DNA of 64,000 nt from Rhodoblastus sp963710275. GTDB taxonomy: Bacteria; Pseudomonadota; Alphaproteobacteria; Rhizobiales; Beijerinckiaceae. Under the pieces are notes generated by a model that was not told where the DNA came from, made no database searches, and saw only the letters and a list, made by a program, of their open reading frames with translations. The position numbers and the translations under genes were made by a program. The stretch covers positions 744,001-808,000 of the forward strand of contig CAVPZS010000008.1 in assembly GCA_963710275.1 (NCBI GenBank), read 5' to 3'. This document shows, one piece after another, positions 45,157-53,357 of the stretch (positions are counted from its first letter, which is position 1; the number at the start of each line of letters is the position of its first letter).

Positions 45157-45598
45157 TCAGAATTTGTCTTCGACCGGCGGCGGCGCCTTGTTCGGCGCGA
45201 CCGGCGCCAGCTTTTCGCCTTCCAGCCTTTTCCGGCTCTCGTCGGCCTTGCCCCGCACTGCGATCAGCGCGGCCTTGTCTGCCTCGACCTCTGCCGCGGT
45301 CTTGACCGGAACCCGCTTCTTGTCGACGCCGGTCAGGTGCGAATAGTCCATCTTGTCTTCGTCGGGACGAGTGGCGCGCACGAAATCAGCGGCCTCGCGG
45401 TGTTCCGTCGTCAATCCCATGAAGTCGGTCACGGCGCGAAAGGGATTCGGGGCCGGCGGGTCGGGCAATTTTTCCGCGGGATTTGCCGCGGGCGGCGGCG
45501 TTGCCTGCCTGCGCCCCGGCGCCGCCGCAGGCGCCGACGACGACAAAGGCGGCCAGCGCCGGGTAGCCGAGAAATCGCATAATCAATTTAGCGCTCAT
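45157..45598 (-). CDS. Small lipoprotein or secreted protein, unknown function (frame broken near 45510)
   Basis: ATG 45598 gives MSAKLIMRFLGYPALAAFVV followed by VGACGG, a plausible lipobox with Cys at about residue 24. The frame then shifts near 45510 within the Ala/Pro-rich part. It continues as ANPAEKLPDPPAPNPFRAVT, DFMGLTTEHREAADFVRATR, PDEDKMDYSHLTGVDKKRVP and a helical Lys/Glu-rich end ADKAALIAVRGKADESRKRL. About 145 residues when joined. I recognise no family. It is divergent from phaC across 160 bases. Confidence 0.65.
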
Positions 45599-45757
45599 GG
45601 CGGGTTGGCTTTCATCGATAGTCGCGTAAATTAGCCTAAGGAATTGCATCGATCGGATCATTGCTCAAACTGTCGCATAAAGTCTTATTATGTCCGAAAC
45701 GGGACCATGGCCGGAGCAGGCCTCAAAATCAGTCCCGATAAAAAGTGAGGGAGCGTC

Positions 45758-47803
45758 ATGTCGTCCAGCCAGGATCCGCAGATCGAAAGCCTAGTGATGG
45801 AGCTGGCGCCGAAAGGCGTTGTTCCCGGGCCGACGACGAAGAAACCGGGCAAGGGGGCCGCCAGGAACGGAAGCGGGAATGGCGCCGCGCACGCCAAGGC
45901 TGAAAAGACTGAAAAAGTCGAGACCGCCGCGAGCGCCGCGCCTGCCACTGCCGCCGTCGCTCCGCCTCAGCCTGCGCCTGCGCCGCAGCCCGCGACCCGG
46001 GAAGAAGCATCCGCACGACGCCGGCCCCGATTTGATCCCGCCGAAATTCGAGCGCATGGCGGAAAATGTCGCCGTGGCCATGGAGCAATTCGGCAAGGCC
46101 GTGGCCGCCATGGTCAAGCCGGTCGAAGAAGGCAAGGTCAAGCCCGGCATCGCCGACGACGTCGCCGACGCGATCAAGACCTTCGGCCATGTCGCCGAAT
46201 ATTGGCTGGCCGACCCGAGCCGCGCGATCGAGGCGCAAACCAGCCTACCTCGGAGTTCCTCGGTCTCGTGGGCCAATACCTTGCGCCGGTTTTCGGGCGA
46301 GGAGCAGACCCCCTACCTGCCGCCGACCCCAGGGACAAGCGCTTTTCCGCCCCCGACTGGCAGGAAAATCCGGGTTTCGACTTCCTGCGTCAGGCCTATT
46401 CCATCGCCAATAATTGGGCGACCGCCATGGTCGACGGCGCCGAAGTCGACAAGCTCACCCATGACAAGGCCGCCTTCTATGTCCGGCAGATGGCCGGCGC
46501 CCTGTCGCCCTCGAACTTCCTGATGACCAATCCCGAACTCCTGCGCACGACCTGGGCCGCCGAGGGCGAAAATCTCGCGCGCGGCATGAAGATGCTGGCC
46601 GAGGACGTGGAGGCCGGCAACGGCAATATCCGCATCCGCCAAAGCAGCGGCGACAAGTTCAAGCTCGGCGTCAATCTCGCCACCACGCCGGGCAAGGTGG
46701 TGTTCCGCAACGACCTCATCGAGCTGATCCAATATGCGCCGACCACGGAGCAGGTCTACAAGCGTCCCCTCCTGATCGTGCCGCCCTGGATCAACAAGTT
46801 CTACATCCTCGACCTCAATGCGGACAAAAGCTTCATCCGCTGGGCGGTGGCGCAGGGCCTCACCGTGTTCTGCATCTCCTGGATCAATCCCGACGCGCGT
46901 CACGCCGACAAGGATTTCGAAGCCTATATGCGCGACGGCATTTTCGCGGCGCTCGACCAGATCGAGACCATCACCGGCGAGCGGAAGGTCACGGCGATCG
47001 GCTATTGCGTCGGCGGCACCCTGACCGCAGCGACCCTCGCCTATATGGCGGCCAAGAAGGACGATCGGATCGACAGCGCGACGCTGTTCACCACGCAGGT
47101 CGATTTCGCCGATCCAGGCGATCTGAAAGTCTTCGCCGACGAGGACCGCATCAAAAACATCGAAGACGAAATGCACGCCGCCGGCTTCCTCGAAGGCCGC
47201 TCCATGGCCAACGCCTTCAACATGCTGCGGCCCAACGACCTGATCTGGTCCTATGTCGTCAACAATTACCTAAGGGGCATCGAGCCGATGGCTTTCGATC
47301 TCCTGACCTGGAACGCGGATTCCACCCGGATGCCGCGCGCCAACCACTCCTATTACCTGCGCAACTGCTATCTCGAAAACCGTTTCGCCAAGAAGGAAAT
47401 GGTGCTGGGCGACGAGACGCTCGACCTCGGCAAGATCACCATCCCCGTCTATAATCTGGCCGCGCGGGAAGACCATATCGCGCCGGCCAAGTCGGTGTTC
47501 AACGGCGCCAAGCTGTTTGGCGGCGAGATGCGTTACGTGATGGGCGGATCGGGCCATATCGCCGGCGTAATCAATCCGCCCGGGCCCAAGCCGAAATACC
47601 AGTTCTGGACCGGCCCGAAACCGTCGGGCGCCTTCGAGGACTGGGTCGCCAACGCCCAGGAGACTGCCGGCTCCTGGTGGCCGGACTGGGCCGCCTGGAT
47701 CGCCGCCCAGGCGCCGGAAAAAGTCCCCGCGCGCGAGCCCGGAGGCGGCAAGGTTGCGTTGCTCGGCGACGCGCCCGGCGAATACGTCCGCGTCAAGGCC
47801 TGA
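45758..47803 (+). CDS. phaC: Class I poly(3-hydroxyalkanoate) synthase (compensated frame shift in N-terminal part)
   Basis: PhaC polymerises 3-hydroxyacyl-CoA into storage polyester on the granule surface. The lipase-like box is VTAIGYCVGGTLTAATLAYM with catalytic Cys; the catalytic Asp is in LAAREDHIAPAKS and His in VMGGSGHIAGVINPP. Also present are LIVPPWINKFYILDLNADKS and CISWINPDARHADKDFEAYM. About 90 N-terminal residues are Ala/Pro-rich and probably disordered. Between about 46010 and 46245 the family sequence (IPPKFERMAENVAVAMEQFG, DAIKTFGHVAEYWLADPSRA) lies in another frame, so two indels cancel. Length 681 residues. A GTGAGGGAGCG ribosome site precedes ATG 45758. Confidence 0.93.
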   Translation: MSSSQDPQIESLVMELAPKGVVPGPTTKKPGKGAARNGSGNGAAHAKAEKTEKVETAASAAPATAAVAPPQPAPAPQPATREEASARRRPRFDPAEIRAHGGKCRRGHGAIRQGRGRHGQAGRRRQGQARHRRRRRRRDQDLRPCRRILAGRPEPRDRGANQPTSEFLGLVGQYLAPVFGRGADPLPAADPRDKRFSAPDWQENPGFDFLRQAYSIANNWATAMVDGAEVDKLTHDKAAFYVRQMAGALSPSNFLMTNPELLRTTWAAEGENLARGMKMLAEDVEAGNGNIRIRQSSGDKFKLGVNLATTPGKVVFRNDLIELIQYAPTTEQVYKRPLLIVPPWINKFYILDLNADKSFIRWAVAQGLTVFCISWINPDARHADKDFEAYMRDGIFAALDQIETITGERKVTAIGYCVGGTLTAATLAYMAAKKDDRIDSATLFTTQVDFADPGDLKVFADEDRIKNIEDEMHAAGFLEGRSMANAFNMLRPNDLIWSYVVNNYLRGIEPMAFDLLTWNADSTRMPRANHSYYLRNCYLENRFAKKEMVLGDETLDLGKITIPVYNLAAREDHIAPAKSVFNGAKLFGGEMRYVMGGSGHIAGVINPPGPKPKYQFWTGPKPSGAFEDWVANAQETAGSWWPDWAAWIAAQAPEKVPAREPGGGKVALLGDAPGEYVRVKA

Positions 47804-47855
47804 CCCCGGCCCGTCTCGGCGCCCTTCTTGCCCCAATGAGGCCACACGTCCTGCC

Positions 47856-47885
47856 CTGTCCCGAATCCTCGCGTTTTCGGGACAG
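47856..47885 (+). terminator. Hairpin after phaC
   Basis: CTGTCCCGAA (47856-47865) and TTCGGGACAG (47876-47885) form a perfect 10-bp stem. A third, direct copy of TTCGGGACAG follows at about 47909-47918, just before the next gene, so the element may also be regulatory. There is no T-run. Confidence 0.5.
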
Positions 47886-47928
47886 TCACAAGGCAGGAAC
47901 GGTCTCTGTTCGGGACAGGAGTGCTGTT

Positions 47929-48378
47929 ATGGGTCAGATTTCGAAATTCGCCGTTCTCGCCGGCGTCGGCGCCCTGCTCGCCGCGAGTTCCCCGGTGCTG
48001 GCCAGGTCGGGCGGCGGCCATGCGTTTCGCGGCCACGCCCACTACGCCCACGGCTATGTCCGCAATGTCGGCCGGCTGGCCGGGCTTCCCGGTGGCTATG
48101 ACGGCTATGGCGGGGACTATGCTGCAACGCCCGAAGCGCAATACACCGGCGGCGCGCCGGATTATCCGCCCCCGTTCTATCCGGTCGGCTTTGGCGCCGG
48201 AAGCTATGAACCCACCGGCTATGGCGTGGTCTACAACATTCCGCCAAATCCGCCGTTGCATGTTCGCCAGGGGCCGCACATCATCACGCTTTCAGCGCGC
48301 CACTGCCGCCGCCATGCAGCCTGGCGTCATCGGCCGGTCGTGATCGTGCGCGGCCATTCGGTAGCCGCGGCCTACTGA
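47929..48378 (+). CDS. Secreted His/Gly/Tyr-rich protein, unknown function
   Basis: ATG 47929 (ACAGGAGTGCTGTT upstream) encodes 149 residues: signal peptide MGQISKFAVLAGVGALLAAS ending VLA, then a mature part rich in Gly, His, Tyr and Pro (GGGHAFRGHAHYAHGYVRNV, GGYDGYGGDYAATPEAQYTG, PPFYPVGFGAGSYEPTGYGV). The C-terminal part (QGPHIITLSARHCRRHAAWR) is basic. The composition resembles small periplasmic or envelope proteins of rhizobia without assigned roles. The stretch of His residues could bind metal; that is speculation. Confidence 0.7.
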   Translation: MGQISKFAVLAGVGALLAASSPVLARSGGGHAFRGHAHYAHGYVRNVGRLAGLPGGYDGYGGDYAATPEAQYTGGAPDYPPPFYPVGFGAGSYEPTGYGVVYNIPPNPPLHVRQGPHIITLSARHCRRHAAWRHRPVVIVRGHSVAAAY

Positions 48379-48477
48379 AATTTCCCGCTGTTTTTCTTCT
48401 GCGAACTTGCGTTAGGTTGAGCAATGGCCAATTCCGGCTTGCCGGGATTGGCGCGATTCCCTGTTCAGGTCACATCC

Positions 48478-48699
48478 ATGCGCAAATTTCTCGGCGTCGT
48501 CGCCATCGCAGCTTTTGTCTCTCCCGCCTTGGTCAATCCGGTTTTGTCCGCGAGCCCGCAGCCGGCTTCGACCCCCGCCCGCAACCGGATCGTCGGGCCA
48601 GCCTATTGGCCGAATCCGCAAGTGCATCGGTCGCCGGTGAAAACCGAGCCATGGCGCCCGCATCATTGCGGCGACAATCCGCATTGCGGATCACGGTGA
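48478..48699 (+). CDS. Small secreted protein, unknown function
   Basis: From ATG 48478 the 73-residue product starts MRKFLGVVAIAAFVSPALVN ending VLSAS, a good signal peptide, followed by a Pro/His-rich mature part with two Cys (HHCGDNPHCG). An upstream in-frame ATG at 48424 would add 18 residues and weaken the signal peptide, so I prefer 48478. It lies 99 bases after the previous secreted protein gene on the same strand. No family recognised. Confidence 0.55.
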   Translation: MRKFLGVVAIAAFVSPALVNPVLSASPQPASTPARNRIVGPAYWPNPQVHRSPVKTEPWRPHHCGDNPHCGSR

Positions 48700-48753
48700 G
48701 GTTTTCAAGAATTCGGCGCGGGGCGCGCACCCAACCGCCGTAACGCCCCGGCG

Positions 48754-49672
48754 CTACAGTCCCAGCATCAGATCCATGTTTTGCACGGCGGCGCCGGAAG
48801 CGCCCTTGCCAAGGTTGTCGAGCCGCGCGACGATCACCGCCTGGCGACGCGCCTGATTGGCGAAAACCCGGATTTCCAGGTCATTGGTGCCGTTCAGCGC
48901 CTCGGGCGAGAGCTTGCCGTCGGCTTCCGGCGCGACCACGCGGATATGGGCGCATCCGGCGTAATGCGCCGCCAGCGCCGCCTCGAGGTCGCCGGACTCC
49001 GGCTTGCCGGGCAACTCGTCAAGGGCCAGCGGCAGGCTGACCAGCATGCCCTGGGCGAAATTCCCGACCGAGGGCACGAACAGCGGCCGCGTCCGCAAAC
49101 GCGCATAGGCGATGATTTCCGGCAGGTGCTTGTGCTCCAGGCCGAGCCCGTAAAGCTCGAAAGGCGCCGCCATGCCCTTCTCGTAATCGGCGATCATCTG
49201 CTTGCCGCCGCCGGAATAGCCTGACACGGCGTTGATCGCCAGGAATTGGTCGGCGTCGATCAGTCCGGCGTCGACCAGCGGGCGCAACATGGCGATGGCG
49301 CCGGTGGCGTAGCAGCCGGGATTGGCGACATTCTTCGCCGCGCGGATGGCGTCCCCCTGCCCCGTCGAGAGCTCGGCAAAACCATAGGTCCATCCCTCCG
49401 CGACGCGATGGGCGGTCGAAGCGTCGAGAATCCGCGGGGCCCTGACGCCAAGCGTCTCGGCCAGCGCCACGCTTTCCTTCGCCGCCGCGTCGGGCAGGCA
49501 GAGGATGGTCAGATCGACATTGGCCAGAATTTCCGCCTTGGCCTCGACGTCCTTGCGTTTTTCCGGCGCGATGGAGACCAGATGCGACATCTTCGCGCTT
49601 CGAAAGCTGTTCACGGATATGCAGGCCGGTGGTGCCGGCTTCGCCGTCGATGAAGATTTTTTTCGTCGTCAC
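48754..49672 (-). CDS. argC: N-acetyl-gamma-glutamyl-phosphate reductase, short type (frame broken near 49600)
   Basis: ArgC reduces N-acetylglutamyl phosphate in arginine synthesis. The start MTTKKIFIDGEAGTTGLHIR has the NADP-binding GEAGTTG. One extra base near 49600 shifts the frame before HLVSIAPEKRKDVEAKAEIL. The rest is complete: LTILCLPDAAAKESVALAET, the catalytic Cys in NVANPGCYATGAIAMLRPLV, VSGYSGGGKQMIADYEKGMA and LEHKHLPEIIAYARLRTRPL. At about 305 residues it is the short alphaproteobacterial form. Relatives often have it beside rpsI, but here the two are 12 kb apart. Confidence 0.9.
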
Positions 49673-49768
49673 AGTGGTCGCGCCCCAGGGATGAGGAATT
49701 GGCTCCCGCCGGCGCCTTCATCGGCGATCCGCCCCGGCAAATCAATCCTTTTCAGCCGCCAAGACCTT

Positions 49769-50374
49769 TCAGCCACTGCGACTTTTCAGCGCCGCGTCGA
49801 AACCATCGGCGCCGGGCCAGCCTGACAGCAGGCGTCCCCCGATGATGAAGGCGGGCGTCGCGCGCACGCCGGCGCGGTTCAGGAAACGCGACTGGGCGAC
49901 CAGCACGTCGCGCACGGCGTCGCTGTCGGCGACGCCGGTCAATTTTTCCACGTCGAAACCCATTTCCTTGGCCGCGGCCATCCCGGTCTCGCCGTCGATG
50001 GCGCCGCGATGGGCGAAAAGACGGCGATGAAACGCATAAGCCCTGGCCGGCCCATAAAGCTTGAGCGCCGCCTGGCGCAATTTCGCCGCCTGGATCGAGC
50101 CGATCGCCAATTGCGGACTGTCGATCAGTCCCAGCCGCAGCGCGCCCGGCCTCGCGACCCGAGCGTCGAGGGTTTCGAACACCGCCCGGCAATAGGGACA
50201 GTTATAATCGAAAATCTCGATCGCCGGCGGACCCGACCCGGCCCAGGAGAGGCCCGGCGCCTTCTGCGGGGCCAGACCCGCCGGCAAGGACGCCCACTTG
50301 GGCTGCTGCGCTGATGCGTGGCCCGACGTAGCCAGAGCGAGGGCAAAAGCTGAGAGAAAGCCGCGGCGATCCAC
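49769..50374 (-). CDS. DsbA-like thioredoxin-fold oxidoreductase, exported
   Basis: A 201-residue protein starting MDRRGFLSAFALALATSGHA, an RR-containing signal ending ASA. The redox motif CPYC is in IEIFDYNCPYCRAVFETLDA, and the cis-Pro loop is in GVRATPAFIIGGRLLSGWPG. This is the DSBA family layout with a helical insert between. It likely oxidises or isomerises protein disulfides in the periplasm. It is divergent from the PEP-CTERM remnant and not in an operon with argC (96-base gap). Confidence 0.88.
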   Translation of the reverse strand: MDRRGFLSAFALALATSGHASAQQPKWASLPAGLAPQKAPGLSWAGSGPPAIEIFDYNCPYCRAVFETLDARVARPGALRLGLIDSPQLAIGSIQAAKLRQAALKLYGPARAYAFHRRLFAHRGAIDGETGMAAAKEMGFDVEKLTGVADSDAVRDVLVAQSRFLNRAGVRATPAFIIGGRLLSGWPGADGFDAALKSRSG

Positions 50375-50450
50375 GAGTGAGCCCCTTCAGGTTCTGGACT
50401 GTTCTTGAGCCCCGCGACGGCTTCTACACGAGGCGAACGAAATGGCATAG

Positions 50451-50600
50451 GTGGCAGAGGAACAGCGTTTGAGCCCCTCCGCCGTGCCCGAACTCTCGAC
50501 GTGGCTGCTGATGCTGGCCGGCTTTGCGGGTCTCGGCTTTGTGGGCAATCGCCGCAATCACAATGCGGCTGCCTTCGCCTATTCGAACACAGTTCAATGA
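50451..50600 (+). pseudogene. Remnant gene carrying a PEP-CTERM sorting signal
   Basis: A 49-codon frame (GTG 50451 to TGA 50598-50600) contains VPELSTWLLMLAGFAGLGF followed by VGNRRN. That is the PEP-CTERM layout: Pro-Glu-x-x-x-Trp, one hydrophobic helix and a basic RR end, recognised by exosortase. Only 11 codons precede it, with no signal peptide, and a TAG closes the frame upstream, so the passenger protein is missing. A hairpin terminator follows 6 bases after the stop, as expected for the 3' end of a real gene. It is most likely the tail of a truncated gene. The Arg pair is followed by 16 extra residues, which is unusual. Confidence 0.6.
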
Positions 50601-50606
50601 AATTTC

Positions 50607-50630
50607 GGAAGCCGCCGCTGGGCGGCTTCC
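50607..50630 (+). terminator. Hairpin terminator after the PEP-CTERM remnant
   Basis: GGAAGCCGCC (50607-50616) pairs perfectly with GGCGGCTTCC (50621-50630) across a 4-base loop, followed by TTCGTTCCC. Confidence 0.65.
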
Positions 50631-50697
50631 TTCGTTCCCGCAGCTTTCACGCTCGTATGAAGCAATATACCTTTCAATCGCGACGGTGACCGCAGCA

Positions 50698-50732
50698 TGG
50701 ATTGCTTCGTCGCTTCGCTCCTCGCAATGACG
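50698..50732 (-). repeat. Dispersed intergenic repeat, copy 3 (inverted)
   Basis: On the minus strand this reads CGTCATTGCGAGGAGCGAAG then CGACGAAGCAATCCA. It shares CGTCATTGCGAG and GCGAAGCGACG with copy 2 and GAAGCAATCCA with copy 1. It lies 14 bases past the mrp stop. Confidence 0.7.
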
Positions 50733-50745
50733 CGCCACGGCTCCT

Positions 50746-51851
50746 TCACCCAACGGAAATCGTCGGCGCGCGGCGGCCGGCCTTCGCCGCCTCTTCGAGA
50801 ACTGCGCGCGCCAAGACGAAATAGGGCTGCGCGGCGGCCGAGTCCGGGGCGGAGGCGGCGACCGGCGCGCCGGAATCGGACGTCTCGCGAATCGCCATGT
50901 CGAGCGGCGCCGAACCCAGGAAGCGCAGGCCGCTCTTCTCGGCCTCGGCCTGAGCGCCGCCATGGGCGAAAATGTCCGAGCGGCCGCCGCAATGCGGGCA
51001 GAGGAAATAGCTCATGTTCTCGAACAGGCCGAGGATCGGCGTCTTGACCTGTCCGAACATGGCGACCGCGCGCCGCGCGTCGATCAAAGCCAGGTCCTGT
51101 GGCGTCGAAACCACCACCGCTCCGGCCAGCGAAGCGTTCTGCGCCAGCGTCAGCTGCACGTCGCCAGTGCCCGGCGGCATGTCCACCACGAGGATGTCGA
51201 GTTCGCCCCAGGCGACGTCGCGCAGCAATTGCTTGATCGCCGTCATGACCAGGGGGCCGCGCCAGACCACGGCCTGGCCGTCGGGCACGAGAAAACCGAT
51301 CGACATCAGCTTCACGCCAAACTTCTCAAAAGGCGCGAGGCTCTTGCCGTCACCCGAAAATTTCGGCTTGCCCGACAGGCCGAACAGCACGGGCACGGAG
51401 GGGCCGAACACATCGGCGTCCAGCAGCCCGACCCTCGAGCCCTGCGCCGCCAGCGCCACGGCGAGATTGGCTGCGGTGGTCGACTTGCCGACGCCGCCCT
51501 TGCCCGAGGCGACGGCAATGATTTTCTCCACATGGTCGAGGCCGGTCCCTTGCGCCGGCGCTCCTGCCTGGGGCTCTTTTGGGCTTGCGGCGCGTGGACC
51601 TGCGGCGCGCGCTCCGCGGTCAGCGCCACAAAGGCGGCCGCGACGCCGGGAAGGCCGGTGATCGCGTCCTGGGCCGCCTTGCGCATGGGTTCGCTGCTCT
51701 GCGCCTGTTCCGAAGTCACGTTCAGGGTCACATAGACCTTGCCATCATGGATATTCAGGCCGGACAGCGCGCCGGTTTCGGTCAGGGGGTCTTGCCGTCC
51801 GGGCCGGCGATCCGGCTCAGCGCCGCCAAAACCTGTTCATTCGCTGGGCAT
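50746..51851 (-). CDS. mrp: Mrp/ApbC-type Fe-S cluster carrier ATPase (frame broken twice)
   Basis: A P-loop ATPase that carries and delivers iron-sulfur clusters. The N-terminal MIP18-like part is in two frames: EQVLAALSRIAGPDGKTP, then (after one missing C in a C-run near 51790) VTLNVTSEQAQSSEPMRKAA. Another A-run deletion near 51560 leads into IIAVASGKGGVGKSTTAANL (deviant Walker A), VVDMPPGTGDVQLTLAQNAS and the cluster-binding CPHCGG in SYFLCPHCGGRSDIF. About 360 residues. The start is uncertain (ATG 51851 needs a further shift) and lies within the 3' end of cysG. Confidence 0.85.
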
Positions 51852-53272
51852 GTTCGATCCCGCTTTTCGGTTGATACCAGTTGAGCGTGTCGCGCAGGCG
51901 CGACAACTTCGCCGACAATGATGATGGTCGGGCCGCGCAGCCCCGCCGCCGCAGCTTTTTCGGCGATGGTGGAGATCGTTCCCGTGACGGTGATCTGGTT
52001 GGTCGCGGGTGCCGTTTTCAATGACCGCGACCGGCAGGTCGCGCCGAGGCGCCGCGGCGCTGGAATTCCTGCATCAGGAATTCGAGATGGGCCAGCCCCA
52101 TATAGACCGCCACGGTCTGGTTCGGGCGCAGCAGGGTCGACCAGTCGAGGTCGATCGGCCCGTTCGGCCATGGCCGGTGACGAAGACGCAGGATTGCGCG
52201 TAATCGCGATGGGTCAATGGTATCCCGGCATAGGCCGAACAGCCCGCCGCCGCCGTCACGCCGGGGCAGACCTGGAAGGGGATGCGATGTTCGGCGAGCT
52301 TCTCGATCTCCTCGCCGCCGCGCCCGAAAATGAAGGGGTCGCCGCCCTTGAGCCGCAGCACGCGCTTGCCTTCCAGCGCCAGCCGCACCATCAGCTCGCC
52401 GATCTCCTCCTGCGGCAAGGCGTGGTCGGAGCGCTTCTTGCCGACATAGATGCGCTCGGCGTCGCGGCGCACCCGGTCCATGATGCGAGGGCTCGACCAG
52501 CCGATCGTAGAGCACGACATCGGCCTGCTGCATCAGGCGGAAGGCGCGAAACGTCAGAAGATCGGGATCGCCCGGTCCGGCGCCGACGAGGTAGACCTCG
52601 CCGCGCGGACGAGGCTTCCGCCGAGGATCCGTCCGGCTTGCAGGCGGCGATTTCCTGCGCCAGCGCGGCCTCGGCCCGGCCTTCGTCCCCCGCCAGCGCC
52701 ATCTCGGCGATCGGGCCGTCGTAAACTGCGCTCCCAGAAGCGCAGCCGCGCGCCATGGTCGGCAAGCTTGTCCGCAAGCGCCGCGCGGCCCGGCGCCGGC
52801 AAGCGCCGCCAGGCGGCCATAGGAGGCGGGAATCAGCGTTTCCAGCCGCGCCTTCAGCATCCGCCCGAGCAAGGGCGCGTCGCCGCCGGTGGAAATGGCG
52901 ACGATCAGCGGGCTGCGGTCGAGCACGGAGGGCACGATGAAATCGCTCATCCCCGGATGGTCGGCGACATTGACCAGCGCCTCGGCGGCGCGGGCGCGAG
53001 GCGAGCAACTGCGGCGTCCGGAGCTCCTCACCGGCGTCCGGGACGAAATAGCACAGCGCGCAGCCATCGAACGCCTGCGGGTCGCCAAGGTCGCCGCGGA
53101 TGAACTGGCCCCGCAGAACGCGTCGAATTCCGCGCTCAGCTCGGCGGCGAAAAGCCGGATATCGGCGCCGGCGCGAAACAGGGTCTCGACGCGCCGGGCG
53201 GCGACCGAGCCGCCGCCGATCACGCCGACGCGGCGGTTTTTGACGTCGAGAAACAGGGGAAGGCGGTTGCAT
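51818..53272 (-). CDS. cysG: Siroheme synthase CysG (precorrin-2 dehydrogenase plus uroporphyrinogen methyltransferase; frame broken)
   Basis: The N-terminal domain has LPLFLDVKNRRVGVIGGGSV and AARRVETLFRAGADIRLFAA (NAD-binding precorrin-2 dehydrogenase) and VPSVLDRSPLIVAISTGGDA. The methyltransferase domain has EVYLVGAGPGDPDLLTFRAF, RIYVGKKRSDHALPQEEIGE, VLRLKGGDPFIFGRGGEEIE, VCPGVTAAAGCSAYAGIPLT and, in the last frame, TVTGTISTIAEKAAAAGLRG ending NWYQPKSGIEHAQRMN. Together they turn uroporphyrinogen III into siroheme for sulfite/nitrite reductases. Five or more indels interrupt it. The first codon is not clear; 53272 is the outer limit. Its end overlaps the mrp start. Confidence 0.87.
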
Positions 53273-53291
53273 TCAGGTCTCGTTGTTCAAC

Positions 53292-53349
53292 AATCCCTTC
53301 TCCCCTTGCGGGAGAAGAGGGCGCGCGAAGCGCGACGGATGAGGGGTGT
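53292..53349. repeat. Palindromic intergenic element of the alphaproteobacterial dispersed type
   Basis: CTTCTCCC-CTTGC-GGGAGAAG (53297-53317) is a perfect hairpin. It is followed by GGGCGCGCGAAGCGCGACGG (with GCGC arms) and ATGAGGGG. This layout (CTTGCGGGAGAAG ... GAAGCGCG ... GGATGAGGGG) is familiar from dispersed repeats in many rhizobial genomes. It lies between the TrpD2-like gene and cysG. Confidence 0.65.
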
Positions 53350-53357
53350 TGCAGCCC

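Noticed and set aside
46010..46245. Arg-rich segment in the N-terminal part of PhaC
   Set aside because: It is the wrong frame between two compensating indels; the conserved family sequence is present in the neighbouring frame.
50391..50408. LexA-like direct repeat GTTC-N6-GTTC
   Set aside because: The alphaproteobacterial SOS box needs a 7-base spacer.
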